A DNA stretch of 60,000 bases from positions 4,528,501 through 4,588,500 of the forward strand of contig OX485805.1 in assembly GCA_950295325.1 (NCBI GenBank). Direction: 5' to 3'. Positions 24,062 to 36,768 of this stretch are shown here, in pieces. A program made the translations under genes and the position numbers. Source of the stretch: Polytrichum commune. Its lineage: Eukaryota > Streptophyta > Polytrichopsida > Polytrichales > Polytrichaceae. Below the pieces are notes generated by a model. It was given only the letters and a program-made list of their open reading frames with translations, had not been told where the DNA came from and ran no database searches. How positions within the stretch are numbered: the first letter of the stretch is position 1; each line of letters opens with the position of its first letter.

Positions 24062-25265
24062 TCAATGTGCTATACGTAGGAGACTTAAAAAAGTAGAGTC
24101 TTGTGAGCATATCTTTTTTGCAATGGAACGAATCTCTTTGAATTGAAGAACTTGTAATGAAACTTCTTGAACCATCGGTGTGCTGAGTTTTTGCAAGTTA
24201 GACTTTTTGCAATTTTGCAACTTTTTGGCTAGTTTCCTTCGAAGGAGTTCCACCTCCTCTTCCAGCTCTTCCACATCCACCTCCTGCAAGTTTTGGTGCT
24301 GGACAGGCTTCCCAGTTGTAGCATCACTGAAGCGGCTTCCCACCATCACCGGAGGTGAGTGCTCCACATCGCTGCAACTCTCTCTCCTTGGTTGCAAAAA
24401 AATCTGCACCATGCCCAGATTTCTCCACTCGTGTCACGAAGAAAGAAACTTGAGAAACTCAAACCCAAACCCAAACCCCTGGTGCTACCATCTCAAACCC
24501 AAGTACTCTCCAGCCAGTTCCCTCCAATTCACTCAAACTAGCACAACATACATTTTCAAACAACAACAGAAAATAAACCTTCCAAGAACAATATATAATC
24601 ACAATATAAAACCACTTTCATGCAAAAATCGCTGAAGTACCTTCCTTTCAAAAGAGGTCGAGGAATTATGGAAAAGAATCGGAGGATGGTGGATGGAATA
24701 CATAATATCAGCACACTCACACTTGGTGAACTAGAACGGATTTGGGACTGAAGAAGCTCAAGGCGGTTTTGAAAATCATGCAGCTGACTCGTACTCGGCT
24801 TAAGATCCGCTTGTATTGACTTCACTTGCATCTCGAATTGTAGCATACATGTCATGAATCCATCTCAAAAAATATGCACATATGTAGGACAAGTCTACGA
24901 AATCCACTGGATATTGTATTTGAAGGAGCTCAATACCCATAACATGCCATACTTGCCAGGAGAATGAAAGCACAAACACGAAAGAAAATCCACACTATTG
25001 TGCTCTACAGCCAACACCACTATTGATATGGCTTTGTGTCAAGTGCTTGAAGCTAATCAACGACCTATCTTTGCAAACGAAAGTCACGTGTCATGCTCAA
25101 ACATGAAGATTTATGGGGATACCTGGGCATTTGCATTTACTTCTACCCTTTGCAAATCACCCTGTCAATTGTACCTCTGAAATGGTTAGATTTTCTTGTC
25201 CTTATTCTCTAGTTTGCACCTTCAATTGAATGATTTGTTACCACGTTTTGTAAAGGAGAATGTGA

Positions 25266-25306
<41 letters not shown>

Positions 25307-26870
25307 CTCGGATGAAGTTATGCTCAAGCCGGAACAAGTTTTTATCAGATGGTTACAGAGAACAGTTACAAGAGATGACTGTAATGTGATAATCCGAAGG
25401 AACTGGCAGCCAAGACAGGTAGATTTGGTTCACCTACATGCATGTTGCACTCAGCTCCACAATCTAAAACAATACATAAGAATGCGATTGTCAACTTCTG
25501 GATTCCTACATCTTCAGAAAAATGCAGACATGGCTGAGGAGGTGAGCTTCACAAAAACACCAAAACTCAATGTACCAATGAGAGTTCTGGAGAAATCTCG
25601 ACCAATCACTACTTACAACAATAGAAAGCAAACGCTACTAATTCATTCAGGAATAAACTGAAGGAAGTTGAAATAGGTCTAGTTGCAAACCCTTGCAGCA
25701 GTAGCTTCTTCAGCTTTGGACACCACAGCGAAGATTTTCTGCTCAGTCACATGTTGAGCTTTTGGGTGCCTCCTGGAGATGTGAAACTCCTCGCACCCCA
25801 TTGCTTCATTGAAGAAATGAACTAAGGGCCGCTTTACACCTAGAGGCCGGGCCAATTCCCCGTGAGGCCGATTCCATGAAATTTCAGCCTCTTTTAAGTT
25901 GGAGGCCGGCCTCAACTACACATTATAATAAGATTTTAATGGGGGCCAATTTTTTCCATACGTAAAGGCCTTAGGACCAAGAAGCTAGGCCAATTCAATA
26001 AATCTAGCATAATCTAACGGATCTAGCATAATCTAGCATAGAACCATTCATATTTTCACATAATCCAATGGATATAGTTCGCTGAAAATATCATATTTTA
26101 TTTAAAAAAAGATTTAAAACAAATTGAAATGTGACATTGGCCCTCCAATTTGGGTGCATCCAATTCAACAAGCTTGGGCCATGTCATACCATGCATTTTT
26201 TGATTAAAAATTTCATACCACCAAATTGGCCCGGCCTCTAGGTGTAAAGGGGTTGGGGCCGATTTCAGCCTTTTGACCAATCACGTGTGAGGATTTCAAG
26301 CCTCGTACACAACGAATTGGCCCGGCCTCTAGGTGTAAAGCGGCCCTAAGAAACCACCAATAGTACAACCCTCTATTGTTTGTTGGCATCCTTATGTTCC
26401 TTCCTAATCCATGAGAGAAGTAAAACATCTAGCCAGAAGAGTCAATTTACACATCAACAGATTGGACGAATGAAAGCTATGAGTTCTTATGATGAACAAA
26501 GAAATGTGAAATGACATGCTGCAACCTAAACTCTTCAATGCCAACGAGAAAAGAAGACCAGCTACCTAGGGTAACTACCTGTCACACAAACAAAACAAAC
26601 ACAAAAAGAACCTTAATCTTCAGGCACCTTCGACCACCACTGCACTACTCCAAACGAGAACAACATACAAATGCGAATTAAAAATTTCCTGCTCTCCACC
26701 AACAAAGATGAACTCAAGGCCAAAAATGCTAAGGAAACAAAATGCTAGTCCGAAAAATAAACCCCCTCAGCTCCAACTTTTCCAAAAGAACGCTACGAAG
26801 AGAACCCATCGAAAGTAGCCACGGGAGAGTAGCCACCGAGAGAGGTCGGGAAGAGAGTTAAGGTTAAGGC
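24062..26870 (-). CDS. Probable split coiled-coil gene, partly resolved
   Basis: Several minus-strand segments look like exons of one gene, read right to left. A possible first exon near 26820 starts MGSLRSVLLEKLEL. 25817-25690 contains EEFHISRRHPKAQHVTEQK. About 24860-24726 contains SQLHDFQNRLELLQSQIRS and ends at a consensus GTGAGT donor. The last exon, about 24403-24062, contains EVDVEELEEEVELLRRKLAK and ends ...SLLRIAH with a TGA. The last two are clearly heptad-like and joinable in phase 0; the acceptor of the last exon is GTGCAG. The links among the upstream exons are uncertain, and a MITE (25826-26346) sits between the two upstream segments. I do not recognise the family. A cytoskeletal or kinetochore-type coiled-coil protein is possible but not shown. 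Confidence 0.45.
25265..25300. repeat. Poly-A followed by (TA)n microsatellite
   Basis: A run of about 10 A followed by about 13 TA units, within the region of the minus-strand coiled-coil gene and probably intronic. Confidence 0.9.
25826..26346. mobile_element. PIF/Harbinger-type MITE, 521 bp, TAA target duplication
   Basis: The ends are perfect inverted repeats of at least 30 bp starting GGGCCGCTTTACACCTAGAG. TAA directly flanks both ends (25823-25825 and 26347-26349), the 3-bp duplication typical of PIF/Harbinger elements. An additional internal copy of the terminal sequence (about 26222-26255, GGCCCGGCCTCTAGGTGTAA) suggests that one element formed from two partly merged copies. It has no coding capacity and would depend on a transposase elsewhere. 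Confidence 0.92.
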
Positions 26871-27679
26871 TTATAATTTCATCCATTTTGGGGCAAACGA
26901 TGAGCCATTTTTCATGCATCCCTCGTGAGACATATGTATAAGATTGATCCTATTAAACATACATCCTAGGATCTTTATTTTTAGCCCCTATATTTCTTTT
27001 TACAAAAAATGAATGGTCCACATTTTAAGCCTATCTACCTTACTTATGATGGGATTGTCTACTTTTAATGGACCCTTCATAGTTTGGAATTCTTTCATAA
27101 ATTTTATGTCAAACGAATTTAATCCACCCTATATTATGTTGCACATTATTTTTAGAAATGCACTAAGTGAACGACCCGGGATTGTGTTGGACAAAATATG
27201 GTTTGGAAATCTATTTTTATTGCTCCATAGGTTTTGGCTTATTCAAAGAAAATCATTAGTGTTCCTCGAGGTGAAAGATTGGTATTGATTATAGAACACT
27301 TCAAGAATTTGACTGCTTTGAAAAATATTGCGGGGCCATTAATGGCACCCACATCAAATTAGCTTAAAACCCTTTTATGAACATAATTCATGATGATCAT
27401 TGAACCCGAATGATCATCATTCAATATTAATACAAGGTGTTTGTGATGCTAATCTTATGTTCTGGGATGTATGTGTAAGGGCACCTTGAGGAACTCATGA
27501 TGCTACTCACTTTTAGAATTCATTTTTGTACAAGGATTTTTTTGGGAGAGATCTATTTTGCAAGAACCAACTATTCAACTAGGCTCTCGGCTAGTTCAAC
27601 CTTATATCGTGGATGATTCTACCTATTTGTTAATGATCCACCTTATGAAGACATTTTTTGATCGAGGCAATGGTGATAT

Positions 27680-29025
27680 TGTGAGGCCAAACCACCCACC
27701 CTTATGAGTTGTAGTCCGGGTGAGGGCATGGGGATCACATTCATGTTCACATAACTCCCTCTTCCCAACGCCATTAAAATCCATTACATTTCCCATCAAC
27801 TCTTGCACACCAGTTTATTCCATAATACGAGTACAAGCATTGAAAAATGCTCTTCTCTATTTATTCCCTTCTTCCTACACTAATTTACAAACCAACCCTC
27901 AAATCCCTACCAAAAGCTCATCCTCCTATGCCACCCTCTAATTTATGTGAGGCCAAACCCCCCTAATTCACTAATGAGTTGAATTCCTAGTTTAATCTTT
28001 CCCCCTTTTCCTAATTAGCTAGCCCACCATATGAGGTGACATTAATACCCTTGGCCCTTCCCATAACCGGTCCAAGCTCGTAACCGGTCCCATAACCGAT
28101 CCCATAACCGATCCCATAACCGATCCCATAACCGGTCCCAAAACCAGCAACTCCCCGAACTCAACCTCAAAGCTAGCAGCTCTCCGAGCTTAAGCCTTAA
28201 AACCAGTAGCTCAATCCATTCAGGCTCAAAGCCTCGGCCAGCAACTCCCCGAGCTAACCTCAAAGCCAACAGCTCTCCCGAGCTCAAGCCTTAAAACCAG
28301 TAGCTCAATCCATTCAGGCTCAAAGCCTCGGCCAGTAGCTCTCCGAGCTCGCCTCAACCGGCCAGTAGCTCAATCCATTCAAGCTCAAAGCCTCGGACAG
28401 CAGCTCTCCGAGCTTAAGCCTTAAAACCAGTAGCTCAATCCATTCAGGCTCAAAGCCTCGGCCAACAATTCCCCGAGCTAAAACCTCAAAGCCAACAGCT
28501 CTCCCGAGCTCCTTGAGCTCCTCCCCCGCTCAACTCAAAGAGAGCCACACACAAAAACCCGAGAGAGCTTAACCCCTTACCCCTCTCCTACATAATAGGA
28601 CCTCATCCTATCCACTAAACCCTCATCCCCTAAACCAACAAGATAGGTCCCAATTCATCACTTAAACCCCGAGGCCCCTTCAACACCATATTCGAAATTT
28701 TGGGAAAATTCCATGATTTTGGGAAAATACAGTTTAGGTCGACTCCACCTAAACTGTCATCAAATTGGGAGACTGGAAATCTCCCAAAATTTTGAATATG
28801 GTGTTCTTCCCTTACTTAACCCACAACCACTATGTTCTACATTTCAACCCCTACTTACACTAATCCTCTAATGAACCATAATAAATAAGCCTAAGGCCTA
28901 AAACATAAATCCACACCAAGCCCCACTCTTTTTAATCCTTTTTGAGGTTTCAATAATGACTTCAAATGCAATTCTAAGTAAATTCTAAACATAAAACAAA
29001 TATGAGCAACCATTTTGGGCTCATA
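27680..29025 (+). mobile_element. Solo LTR, family 1, copy A (1346 bp)
   Basis: Begins TGTGAGGCCAAACC and ends TTTGGGCTCATA. It is flanked by a perfect 5-bp duplication GATAT (27675-27679 and 29026-29030), and the uninterrupted target is visible in the related Harbinger copy. The termini are TG...TA, not the usual TG...CA. It carries two tandem arrays, one of a 12-bp unit CCCATAACCGAT (about 28060-28145) and one of larger units (28146-28510). No internal retrotransposon genes are present, so this is a recombination product. Confidence 0.9.
28060..28510. repeat. Minisatellites inside LTR copy A
   Basis: First about six copies of CCCATAACCG(A/G)T, then four to five degenerate units containing CTCAAAGCCTCGGCC, AGCTCTCCGAGCT and AAACCAGTAGCTCAATCC. 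The 12-bp period makes a spurious four-residue peptide repeat on the minus strand. LTR copy B has a different array in the corresponding position. Confidence 0.85.
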
Positions 29026-29479
29026 GATATGTATAAAGATACTTTTGACAAGGCATCTAGAGGGGATAGGTTTAATATTGAAATTGTTTTTGTTGAACTC
29101 AAGAATAGTTAGATAGTTCTTAAGTGTCTTAATTTCATTGTCCTGTATGCAGGCCAAAATATTATTGCGTGTTGTGTTCTACACAACTTTTGTAGGATAA
29201 CAATGAACGACTTTGAAGTGGAAAATTAATGGATGCCCATCCAAACCTTGATGATTTGAGGGTTACAAAAAGACCAAATACTAAGAAAGCATCTAGACTT
29301 GTCGTAATTGTCATTCGAAATGTTAATTTTGAGAAATGGTTAATAGATTTCATTTTGAATGACTAAATACATTTTGTAATTTATTATATTATATTATGAC
29401 ATGAATTTTGAAATTCCCTTCTTATGTTTATTACATATGTGAATATGTCAACTTTATATCATTTTTCTATTTTTATATC

Positions 29480-29906
29480 TATATGGTAGCATATTATATA
29501 GTTATGCACTAGTTGTGGGTGGTTTGAAAGTGTTCTTAAGGGGTGATATTGTAATCATTAAACAAAAAGGACCGGCTTCAGAATAATGGAAAGATGTGAA
29601 CATGTAACAAGTTCAACTTAGAAACACACTAAAATATTAACCAATCAAGGTATGTGGATGTTATTTGGTTCTATTTTCATGTTTTCCAATTTCTATTGAT
29701 TAGATTTATATTAAAAAAGTCGAATTCTATTAGCAAATTTCACGATGACACATTTGTAGAAATGAGATTGAAAATTAGACCTCCCTTGTTTTAGTTGTGG
29801 CTATCAAAAGTGCATGTTTGTTGATTTCCTAATTGGATACATAGGTCCTCTCAATTGTGTTTATTATTGAGTGTAGAGTACTTATTAATGTTTGAAGACA
29901 TAATCC
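29480..29906. repeat. Internal region of PIF/Harbinger copy 2
   Basis: Non-coding spacer between the convergent transposase and MYB-like remnants. It aligns in reverse with 8220-8600 of copy 1 and with the host repeats of the LTR insertions at 34278 and 39017. The landmark AAGGTATGTGGATGTTATTT begins at about 29649. Confidence 0.6.
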
Positions 29907-30040
29907 AATTTTTTATTTTCAATATTTATTTAACTAAGAAAATATATATTAAATATATAATATCATCAATCACTATATTATATATACAACACAAATACTA
30001 ATTTATTACATAATTATAATGTTTTATTTTCTTTTTTTTT

Positions 30041-30810
30041 ACTAGCCCATTTTAAACATCAAAAACATTGTCTTCTTCTTGTCATTTACGTTGTTTGTTG
30101 GAACTACCAACCTTTATTTTCATGCGGAACAATTGGATTATCAAATCTTTAGCTCGTTCTTTGGCTTGTGTATCTAGCTCGTGTAACCATGGTTGAAAAG
30201 TTTGCTTCTTATAATGCATTTGGACAACTATTGGGAAGTATTTTTTAGTTATTACCATTTTGGTTTTTTCTAAAGACTTATAAACATCTACAAATATACC
30301 AAGGAATTTGTAATAAGTTGGCTAAGAGTGTCATTATGCTTGAAATTCAATTTACCCTTCACATTGGATAATTTGCAAGTTGTCTTTTGTGGAGATTTTG
30401 CAGTTATTGCATAAGGAGTGTTATCACTAACCTCCACCTTGGGATTTGTTGGTGTCATGTGCACTAGACTTGTAGGAATCTTCTGGTTCAAATCCAATGT
30501 CTCATATTGATCCAAATCACTATTTGTACATGCGTAAGGCACTTCACCTCAATCTTGTGACCATGGTAGACCAAAGCATTTTGGTGTAGTTGCCCAAATT
30601 TTTGATCATATTCCTCATACCAAACCCAATCTAAAGGTGTCTCACCTGAAATTTTAACAACCTATACACATTTTTCGGTATTTTTGTTAATTATCAATTT
30701 TATTTTTTAATGTTTATTTTGTCAATTGAATCCTTGCTTCTTCATTGAACGAAGCGGTTAGTTTATGCCAATGACGATCTTTTGCATTGCCTTGTCTTGA
30801 ATGATAGTAT
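30041..30810 (-). pseudogene. MYB/SANT-like companion ORF of PIF/Harbinger copy 2
   Basis: Minus-strand blocks in order are GNAKDRHWHKLTASFNEE (about 30805-30750, like the end of a MYB/SANT DNA-binding domain), KISGETPLDWVWYEEYDQKF (about 30655-30595), a Thr/Pro/Ser linker at 30540-30290, and the C-terminal KERAKDLIIQ / KVGSSNKQ block near 30160-30080. Family knowledge: plant PIF elements carry such a protein as transposase partner. Frameshifts and stops show that it is dead. It is convergent with the transposase remnant, as in copy 1. Confidence 0.65.
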
Positions 30811-30829
30811 TAGTCCTAGAAAAAAAAAA

Positions 30830-33800
30830 AAATCATAATTTACACATCTAACTAATGGGTGGCAAGTTCCTTAGAAGTTGACTTGGTTGCGTCTCAATTT
30901 GGTGGTGATGTGAACCCTTTGAGTGGTCCACCACTCCGTGGGATCACTTTTAGTTAGAATTTTAGCATTAAAAGTTAGAATTGATAGAGAATGTGGAGAA
31001 AATTAGTTCATTTAGCATTTAACCTAGAAGAAGGAAGGTCAAAATGAAACTAAGTAGTGCTAGAAGATAACGAAGTAGAAAAAATATACTAGCTAGTAAA
31101 AGCAATTCGCTAAGATTTAAGTTAGTAAATGTTAGCTAAGCAAATGTTAGTTTATTAGTTAGTGTGAGGCACACAAGACTATTGGAGATATTTTGCGTAA
31201 GAAGACAAAATTGGCTTGAAGACTTTTGAAGAAAAAAAATAAAGAGGGCAAGGGGCTACTTGCCCACTTGCCCCTTGCCAACTCGATGGCGAAAAAATTA
31301 GAAATGTTCTAAGGTTTCCCGTCGGAGCCACCTCGACGAGAGGGTGACAACCTCAACCGGGAAAAAATCCCGAGCCAAAATTTTGGGAAAGGGTTCAAAA
31401 AATGGAGCCTGTGGTGGAGGGGTCCAATCCTTTTTTGAGAAGGTTTAAAAGCCCCTCCTTCCATCTTGTAGGAACTATCTCTTCCTCGAATGCTTGGGCG
31501 AAGCCCTACTTCAATGTAGTTAGGAAAAAAATCCTTTAGCGTGCATTCTCAATGGCCTAAAAGAAAGACTTGAAAACTCCTCTACTCTCTCTTCTAGTTA
31601 GAATTGTGTTTATTAACATACCAACAAAATTCTTCCTTTCTTTTGTAGAGGTAGGTTGGAATGTAGAATTTCGAGTAGAGACATTGTAGACCTCATTTGC
31701 CAATGCCCTGAAGGCTTAGTTTAGGAGCTAGAACAAAATCCTTATCATTTTTCTCTTAGATAGATTTCCTATAGCTATATATAGCCGTTTCCCATTTGTG
31801 ATTTGGTTAAGGTGACAATTAGTTATGGATTTTTAAAGATGGAGTAAAAAAATTGGGTGGTCCTGTGAGTAGCAGTTGCTGGATCAGACCTGCTAGCCCA
31901 ATAAGAATTTTAATTCTAAAAAGTTATATTTTTTCAAAGTAGAACTTTTGTCTATCTTCCCAAAATTACTTAGAACGTTTGATTTGAGCATGAGTTGAAT
32001 TAGATATGAATTGTTGAAGACGGGATACATAGTTTGAGAATTCTTGGTTGACTGCTGCATTACAGAGGGCCTGCTGAATTCACTTTGGCTTAACTTGCTA
32101 ATTACATATTTATATCAAATAGATATTTTTAATATCTCTCCATGGTTATATAGAACGTTTGATTTGAATAAGATCTGAATTAGATCTGAATTGTTGAAGG
32201 CGAGATACATAGTTTAAGACTTCCTGGTTGACTGTTGTGTTACAAGGATTCTACTGAATTTGTATTGGCTTAACCTACTGATGTCATAATTTTTCTAGTT
32301 AGAACTTTTTAGTAACTTTCCAATGGTATAAGGAAAGCCTAGATCCAAATAGTAATGAATTCACTATGAGTTTTTGAAGTTAGAAGTTAGATAGGTGGGT
32401 TGGAAGGATCGGTTGAATTGACCTCGCACTTCGAACCCTCGTAACTTTTGCATTTCTTATCCGATTAAAGTGATTTTTAGATCGTTGGGAAGATAATTAC
32501 GTACACTAAGTAAATATATTATGCTTAGACCTAAATTACAGTGAAAAAACAACACTTTATATTTTAATTATTAACTAAGATACACTTTACTATCAAACTA
32601 GTTACAAATAAGGAGGCAAGGTCGATGCTCGGGAAGTGGAGCAACGAAGGAGGTAGTGGCTCGGCCTACATCGATCCCAATTAACCAAGGAGAATTGAGG
32701 TAAATTAACTAACCCTAGCCTTCGACTTAGGGTTGGAGGAAGCGCGGCTAAGGTATGCATCTCTAAACCCACTCACCTATCTCGTAAGGTCAAGTGGCTT
32801 GACTATTTGACCACCAAGGGAATATCCAACTCCATTATTTTCGGGCCCCTTGGTATGTTTTGTGGTAGTAGTTTCATTTATTAGCACGTTTTGTATGTGG
32901 TAAATCGGATTAATTACCGACACGACCACTCTGAATGTTGTTGGTGGAAATGTGGAATTAATGACCCGCGAATCCACTATTGTGTTGTTGGCCCCATGGA
33001 TTGGGAGTAATGGCCCAATTTATGAATATTGTGCAACAGGTTGAACCTACAAGTTGTTCGTCACCCTAGTCCCATTAAGTTGCATTTCGTGGTCTATCCA
33101 GTGTAAACACACTTAACAATTAAAACATACAAAGTAAATCGTAAACCCTTGTTGGCAAGAGATCCGAATCGGAAATTTAACTCGGTAGAGTGACACCACC
33201 CTTCGAACCATTGATGTCCGAAGGGTTTGAGATGTCACTCGATTTTCAAAGGACCTACACAAGGCCTTAGAAGGTTCCGAGGTAAGGGGTGCACCAACCA
33301 GGTAAGGGGTGATGCCTAATATGTCAATGTAGTGAGGTAGGATGTGCAAACGAAAGTAAGTAATTAAGAAGGAATTTGTGTGAAGGGTGGGACTTAGGCC
33401 AAGTTCCCCCACTTAGAAAACTAAATAGAACTAAGTAAAGAAATAGGAAGAATTGAATGGTCCATCAAATTGTCGTTATTCCGTTCATTGAGCTAGGGTG
33501 GTATGAGTCACACCCGGTTGGTGTGTATCATAACCATTCACAAATTAGGATTGCCTTGGTTTCAAGGCTGGTACATCTGCGCGTAGAATAGGTTGTAGGT
33601 TAAGGTTAGAACTAGATATGAAATTGGTTAATGGAGTTTAGAGCCACATTAATAAAAAAAACGAAGGTACTACGACGCATATTTAATTTCCCTTAAAAAT
33701 CTAAGTATTCACGTTATACACCTATCATCTGGGTTCGGCTTGGGCACCTGCAAGTGCATGCCATCTTCACCGAAGGGCTTGTGTGATACTTTTAGGCTCC

Positions 33801-33915
33801 CTCGGAAGGGGATGGCCCAAAAGTACCACAGGTGCCCATCGTACAATATATATTTACAATAAGACATAAGTTTGTTTTGTACATGACTATGCACACTGCT
33901 TTATAGCCACTCAAG
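30830..33915. other. Repeat-like stretch without a gene
   Basis: No protein-like ORF on either strand. It has the texture of decayed LTR sequence: a GC-richer patch at 31230-31400, a 180-bp tandem duplication at 31972-32334 and scattered purine-rich tracts. Borders could not be resolved. Confidence 0.45.
31972..32334. repeat. 180-bp tandem duplication
   Basis: Two diverged units start at AGAACGTTTGATTTGA (31972 and 32152). Both contain TGAATTGTTGAAG, GATACATAGTTT and TTGGTTGACTG or CTGGTTGACTG. No reading frame is conserved. Confidence 0.8.
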
Positions 33916-34277
33916 TGGCTTTTAAGTGGTTCGTTTTCTTGATCAGACCCCTAGATTTGATTGGTATGGGGTGGGGTGAAGATCACAAAACAAACATCAT
34001 AAAAACACATGTTCAAAACAAATTGCACTACGTCTTTAAATATGGATAACAACTCTACATTCGATAATACTTACAATTGGGAGGACATGTACGTGTATCC
34101 AATTAAGAAATCAACAAACATGCACTTCCGACAATTACAACTAAATTAAGGGATGCCTATTTTTCAATCTAGTTTTTGCAAATATTTCATCGTAGATTTG
34201 CTAATGCAACACAAGTTTGTTGTGTAAATGAATTGGTAGAAGTTGGCGAACATGAAAAACAAACCAAATGACACCAA

Positions 34278-36229
34278 TGTGTAGCCATTAAACGACCACA
34301 CCGCACCGCACCGGCGGCGCTGCCTGAAACACCAAGAGATGAACACTGAAGCTGAAGGACTGAGGGCCCGGAGGAGGACGTTGGAGAAAGGATAGGGAGA
34401 CGGTGAAGCGACCGAGAGAATGATGGGACCTAGGGCCGGCACAGGAGGTGGCCACGCGTCACTGAGAGCCGACGGCCTTGGGAACGCGCGAGAACCGGGA
34501 GCGGGGAGAATGACCCCCCCCCCCCCCGGGAACGGGGGAATATCAACAGGAGCGCACCGGGAACGCCGACTGGCCTCGGGAACGAACCGAGAGCACGGGG
34601 GCGGCTTGGGAACGAGCTAAGGACTTCGGGAACGGTCAGGAGAACGAGAGAACGGCCGGGAGGCCGGGAACGTGCGAAGCAAGCCGGGAACGAGCTGGGA
34701 ACGAGCCGGGAGCGCCTGAGACCCGAAGAGGCATGCTAATTAGGACACGTGTTAGAATTAGGGAAATGAATGGAGGACGGATGAACTTTGAACCGAAGGA
34801 GATGTACCTATTTACTACATCTCAAGGAGGGTAGATTCCTAGCTCCTAGATTAAAGACTTGTAATTCAATCTATTTATAGCTATATGGCTATTTATAACC
34901 GAGACGGTTATTTCAGAAAATTAGGCAAATGGTAGATTTAAAATACTATATAAAGGGGCCAACTTGAGGGCCCTAAGACACTTCATTTGCCGCGGACCAC
35001 TAGTCGTGAAGTGTCTTAAGAGGCCGAACGAGCAACCCTTTGGAGACCAAAGGACTTGTGGACCTCGAACCTTTATTAGCTCAAAGAGGCCGAATGAGCA
35101 ACCCTTTGGAGACCAAAGGACTCGTGGACCTCGAACCTTTATTAGCTCAAAGAGGCCGTACGAGCAACCCTTTGGAAACAAAGGACTCGTAAACCTCGAA
35201 CCAAACTTAGGTTTAAAAGCCGATGAAAGGCCAACGGAAGCTTAAACGAAAAATTAAGCGAAACTTATGAGATTTACAAGATAGACAAAGAGATCATCGG
35301 AATTACACACGAACTCAAGTAGGAACTTGAGGAACGGCCAAATTATTTACAAAGGCCAATCAAGTGGAGCTAATTAAAGATTGGAAAAAGGACTTAGAAA
35401 AGATTGTGATTTACTTAAGAGAACTTATCATGAAACGAGCATTGTAAGAAGCCGGAAGAGGCTAACTCTTTTGAATGAATAATCACAAAGATTTGTGCTT
35501 AGTAACACTTGAGCTTACAAAGGATTTGAGTACCTTTCACTTACTTGAGCAAGGTACGTTATCCATTGCATTAGGCTAAGGTTTGTAAACCAAGGATTTC
35601 TACTCAAGCAAAGCCGCCGAATAGGCAAATTCCGCATCTTGCCACCATGATACCTATACTAAGATTTCCCGTCATTCCAATCTAAGGAAACTTAGGAATA
35701 GTAAGTTAAGGCATTGAAATCTAACCAAGGATATCTCGGAGAATCCTACTCAATAGATCTTGAGAATTCGGAATTACACCTAAGTAAGGGATTGTGAACC
35801 TTGTGGACTAAGAATAAAACCATAAGAGGAAAGGGGTACAATAATACATTAGCGAAGGAGTATGTTGGAATCTAAAAGAGATCTTAGTACAATATTCTGG
35901 GAATTGAAATGGAATAAGAATATTTCATTATTATTCAAACCATGAAAGATATTGTATGTAAGGATAAGAGTTTCCTTTAAAACACTTAACCCTGACATTA
36001 GGATTTCGGGGAACATAAACTTGCAAACTTAGGTCAACTACTCCTTGCGAGTTCAAAAGAGCATCAAGATTACATGTTACAAAATTAAGGTAACAGAGAA
36101 AATACAAACACCTTCACAAGTATGAAAAACTAAGATAATCTAATTTTGGTGGGAGTAACTTCCATGTAAACCGGTTCAGCAGCAGGTTACACCGTCTAAG
36201 TTTGCTGAGGGTTGAAGGTGACCTCAACA
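34278..36229 (-). mobile_element. Solo LTR, family 2, copy 1 (1952 bp)
   Basis: Minus orientation: begins TGTTGAGGTCACCTTCAACC at 36229 and ends ...CA at 34278. It is flanked by a perfect 5-bp duplication ACCAA (34273-34277 and 36230-36234). The interrupted host is the repeat also seen at 38845-41737. Its 3' part (34280-34740) is GC-rich with many CGGGAACG units and a C run of about 15 at 34511. Tandem 66-bp units occur at 35018-35202. No internal retroelement genes are present. Confidence 0.88.
35018..35202. repeat. 66-bp tandem repeat with a hairpin in each unit
   Basis: Units start at 35018, 35084 and 35150. Each contains CCTTTGGAGACCAAAGG (a 7-bp stem with a 3-base loop) or, in the third unit, the weaker CCTTTGGAAACAAAGG. 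The array sits within LTR family 2 copy 1. Confidence 0.88.
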
Positions 36230-36768
36230 ACCAACACACCTTAACGTCTATAATCTGAGGTTGGAGGGGCCTTTAGATGGTTGTAATAAGTCAAACCAAG
36301 TTGCAAGTACTAACACAAGAACTGGTTGAACCATTTTAACCTAGACTTGACATGCTCATTGTTTCAAATATGCATGACAAGCAACTTGTTGAAAGCATTT
36401 TACTTCACAAAGAATATGTATCTACAAGTTTCAGAAAGCCATCTCACCAAAGTATTTCCAGCATCTTCTTCATGTTCTGGTCTAAACCTGTAATAATATG
36501 TTTTGGACAGTACATATGTGGTTGATCCCTCTAAAGCTATGTATGGTGATTTGTTCAAGAAATTGAAATGGCTTGATCTGGAGAAGTAATTCATATATTT
36601 ATCCAACCTCCACTTTATGGACGAAGATTCTAGCTCACTCATATTCTATAACTTCCTAAAATTTGTTCCTACCAACAACTAAGTTGCAAGAATGAACTTG
36701 TAGATACTTGTATATACATGAAGAATGAACACGAAGAACCGACTGCTAGTTACAAATGAATCGGTAGA

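Larger units (their letters stand above)
27010..29366 (+). pseudogene. PIF/Harbinger transposase remnant, copy 2, split by a solo LTR
   Basis: Two parts, 27010-27679 and 29026-29366, join cleanly when the LTR at 27680-29025 is removed; the join matches copy 1 on the opposite strand near 9117-9140. Readable blocks are an N-terminal helical region, KYCGAINGTHIKL (the first catalytic Asp is now Asn, followed by a stop), VCDANLMF, a GTHDAT block with the second Asp, and C-terminal HPNLDDLRVTKRPNTKKASR. Many stops are present. DDE transposases of this family cut and paste DNA in the nucleus; this copy is inactive. Confidence 0.8.

Noticed and set aside
28042-28287. Minus-strand ORF with repeated RLWD
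   Set aside because: Produced by a 12-bp minisatellite inside a solo LTR.
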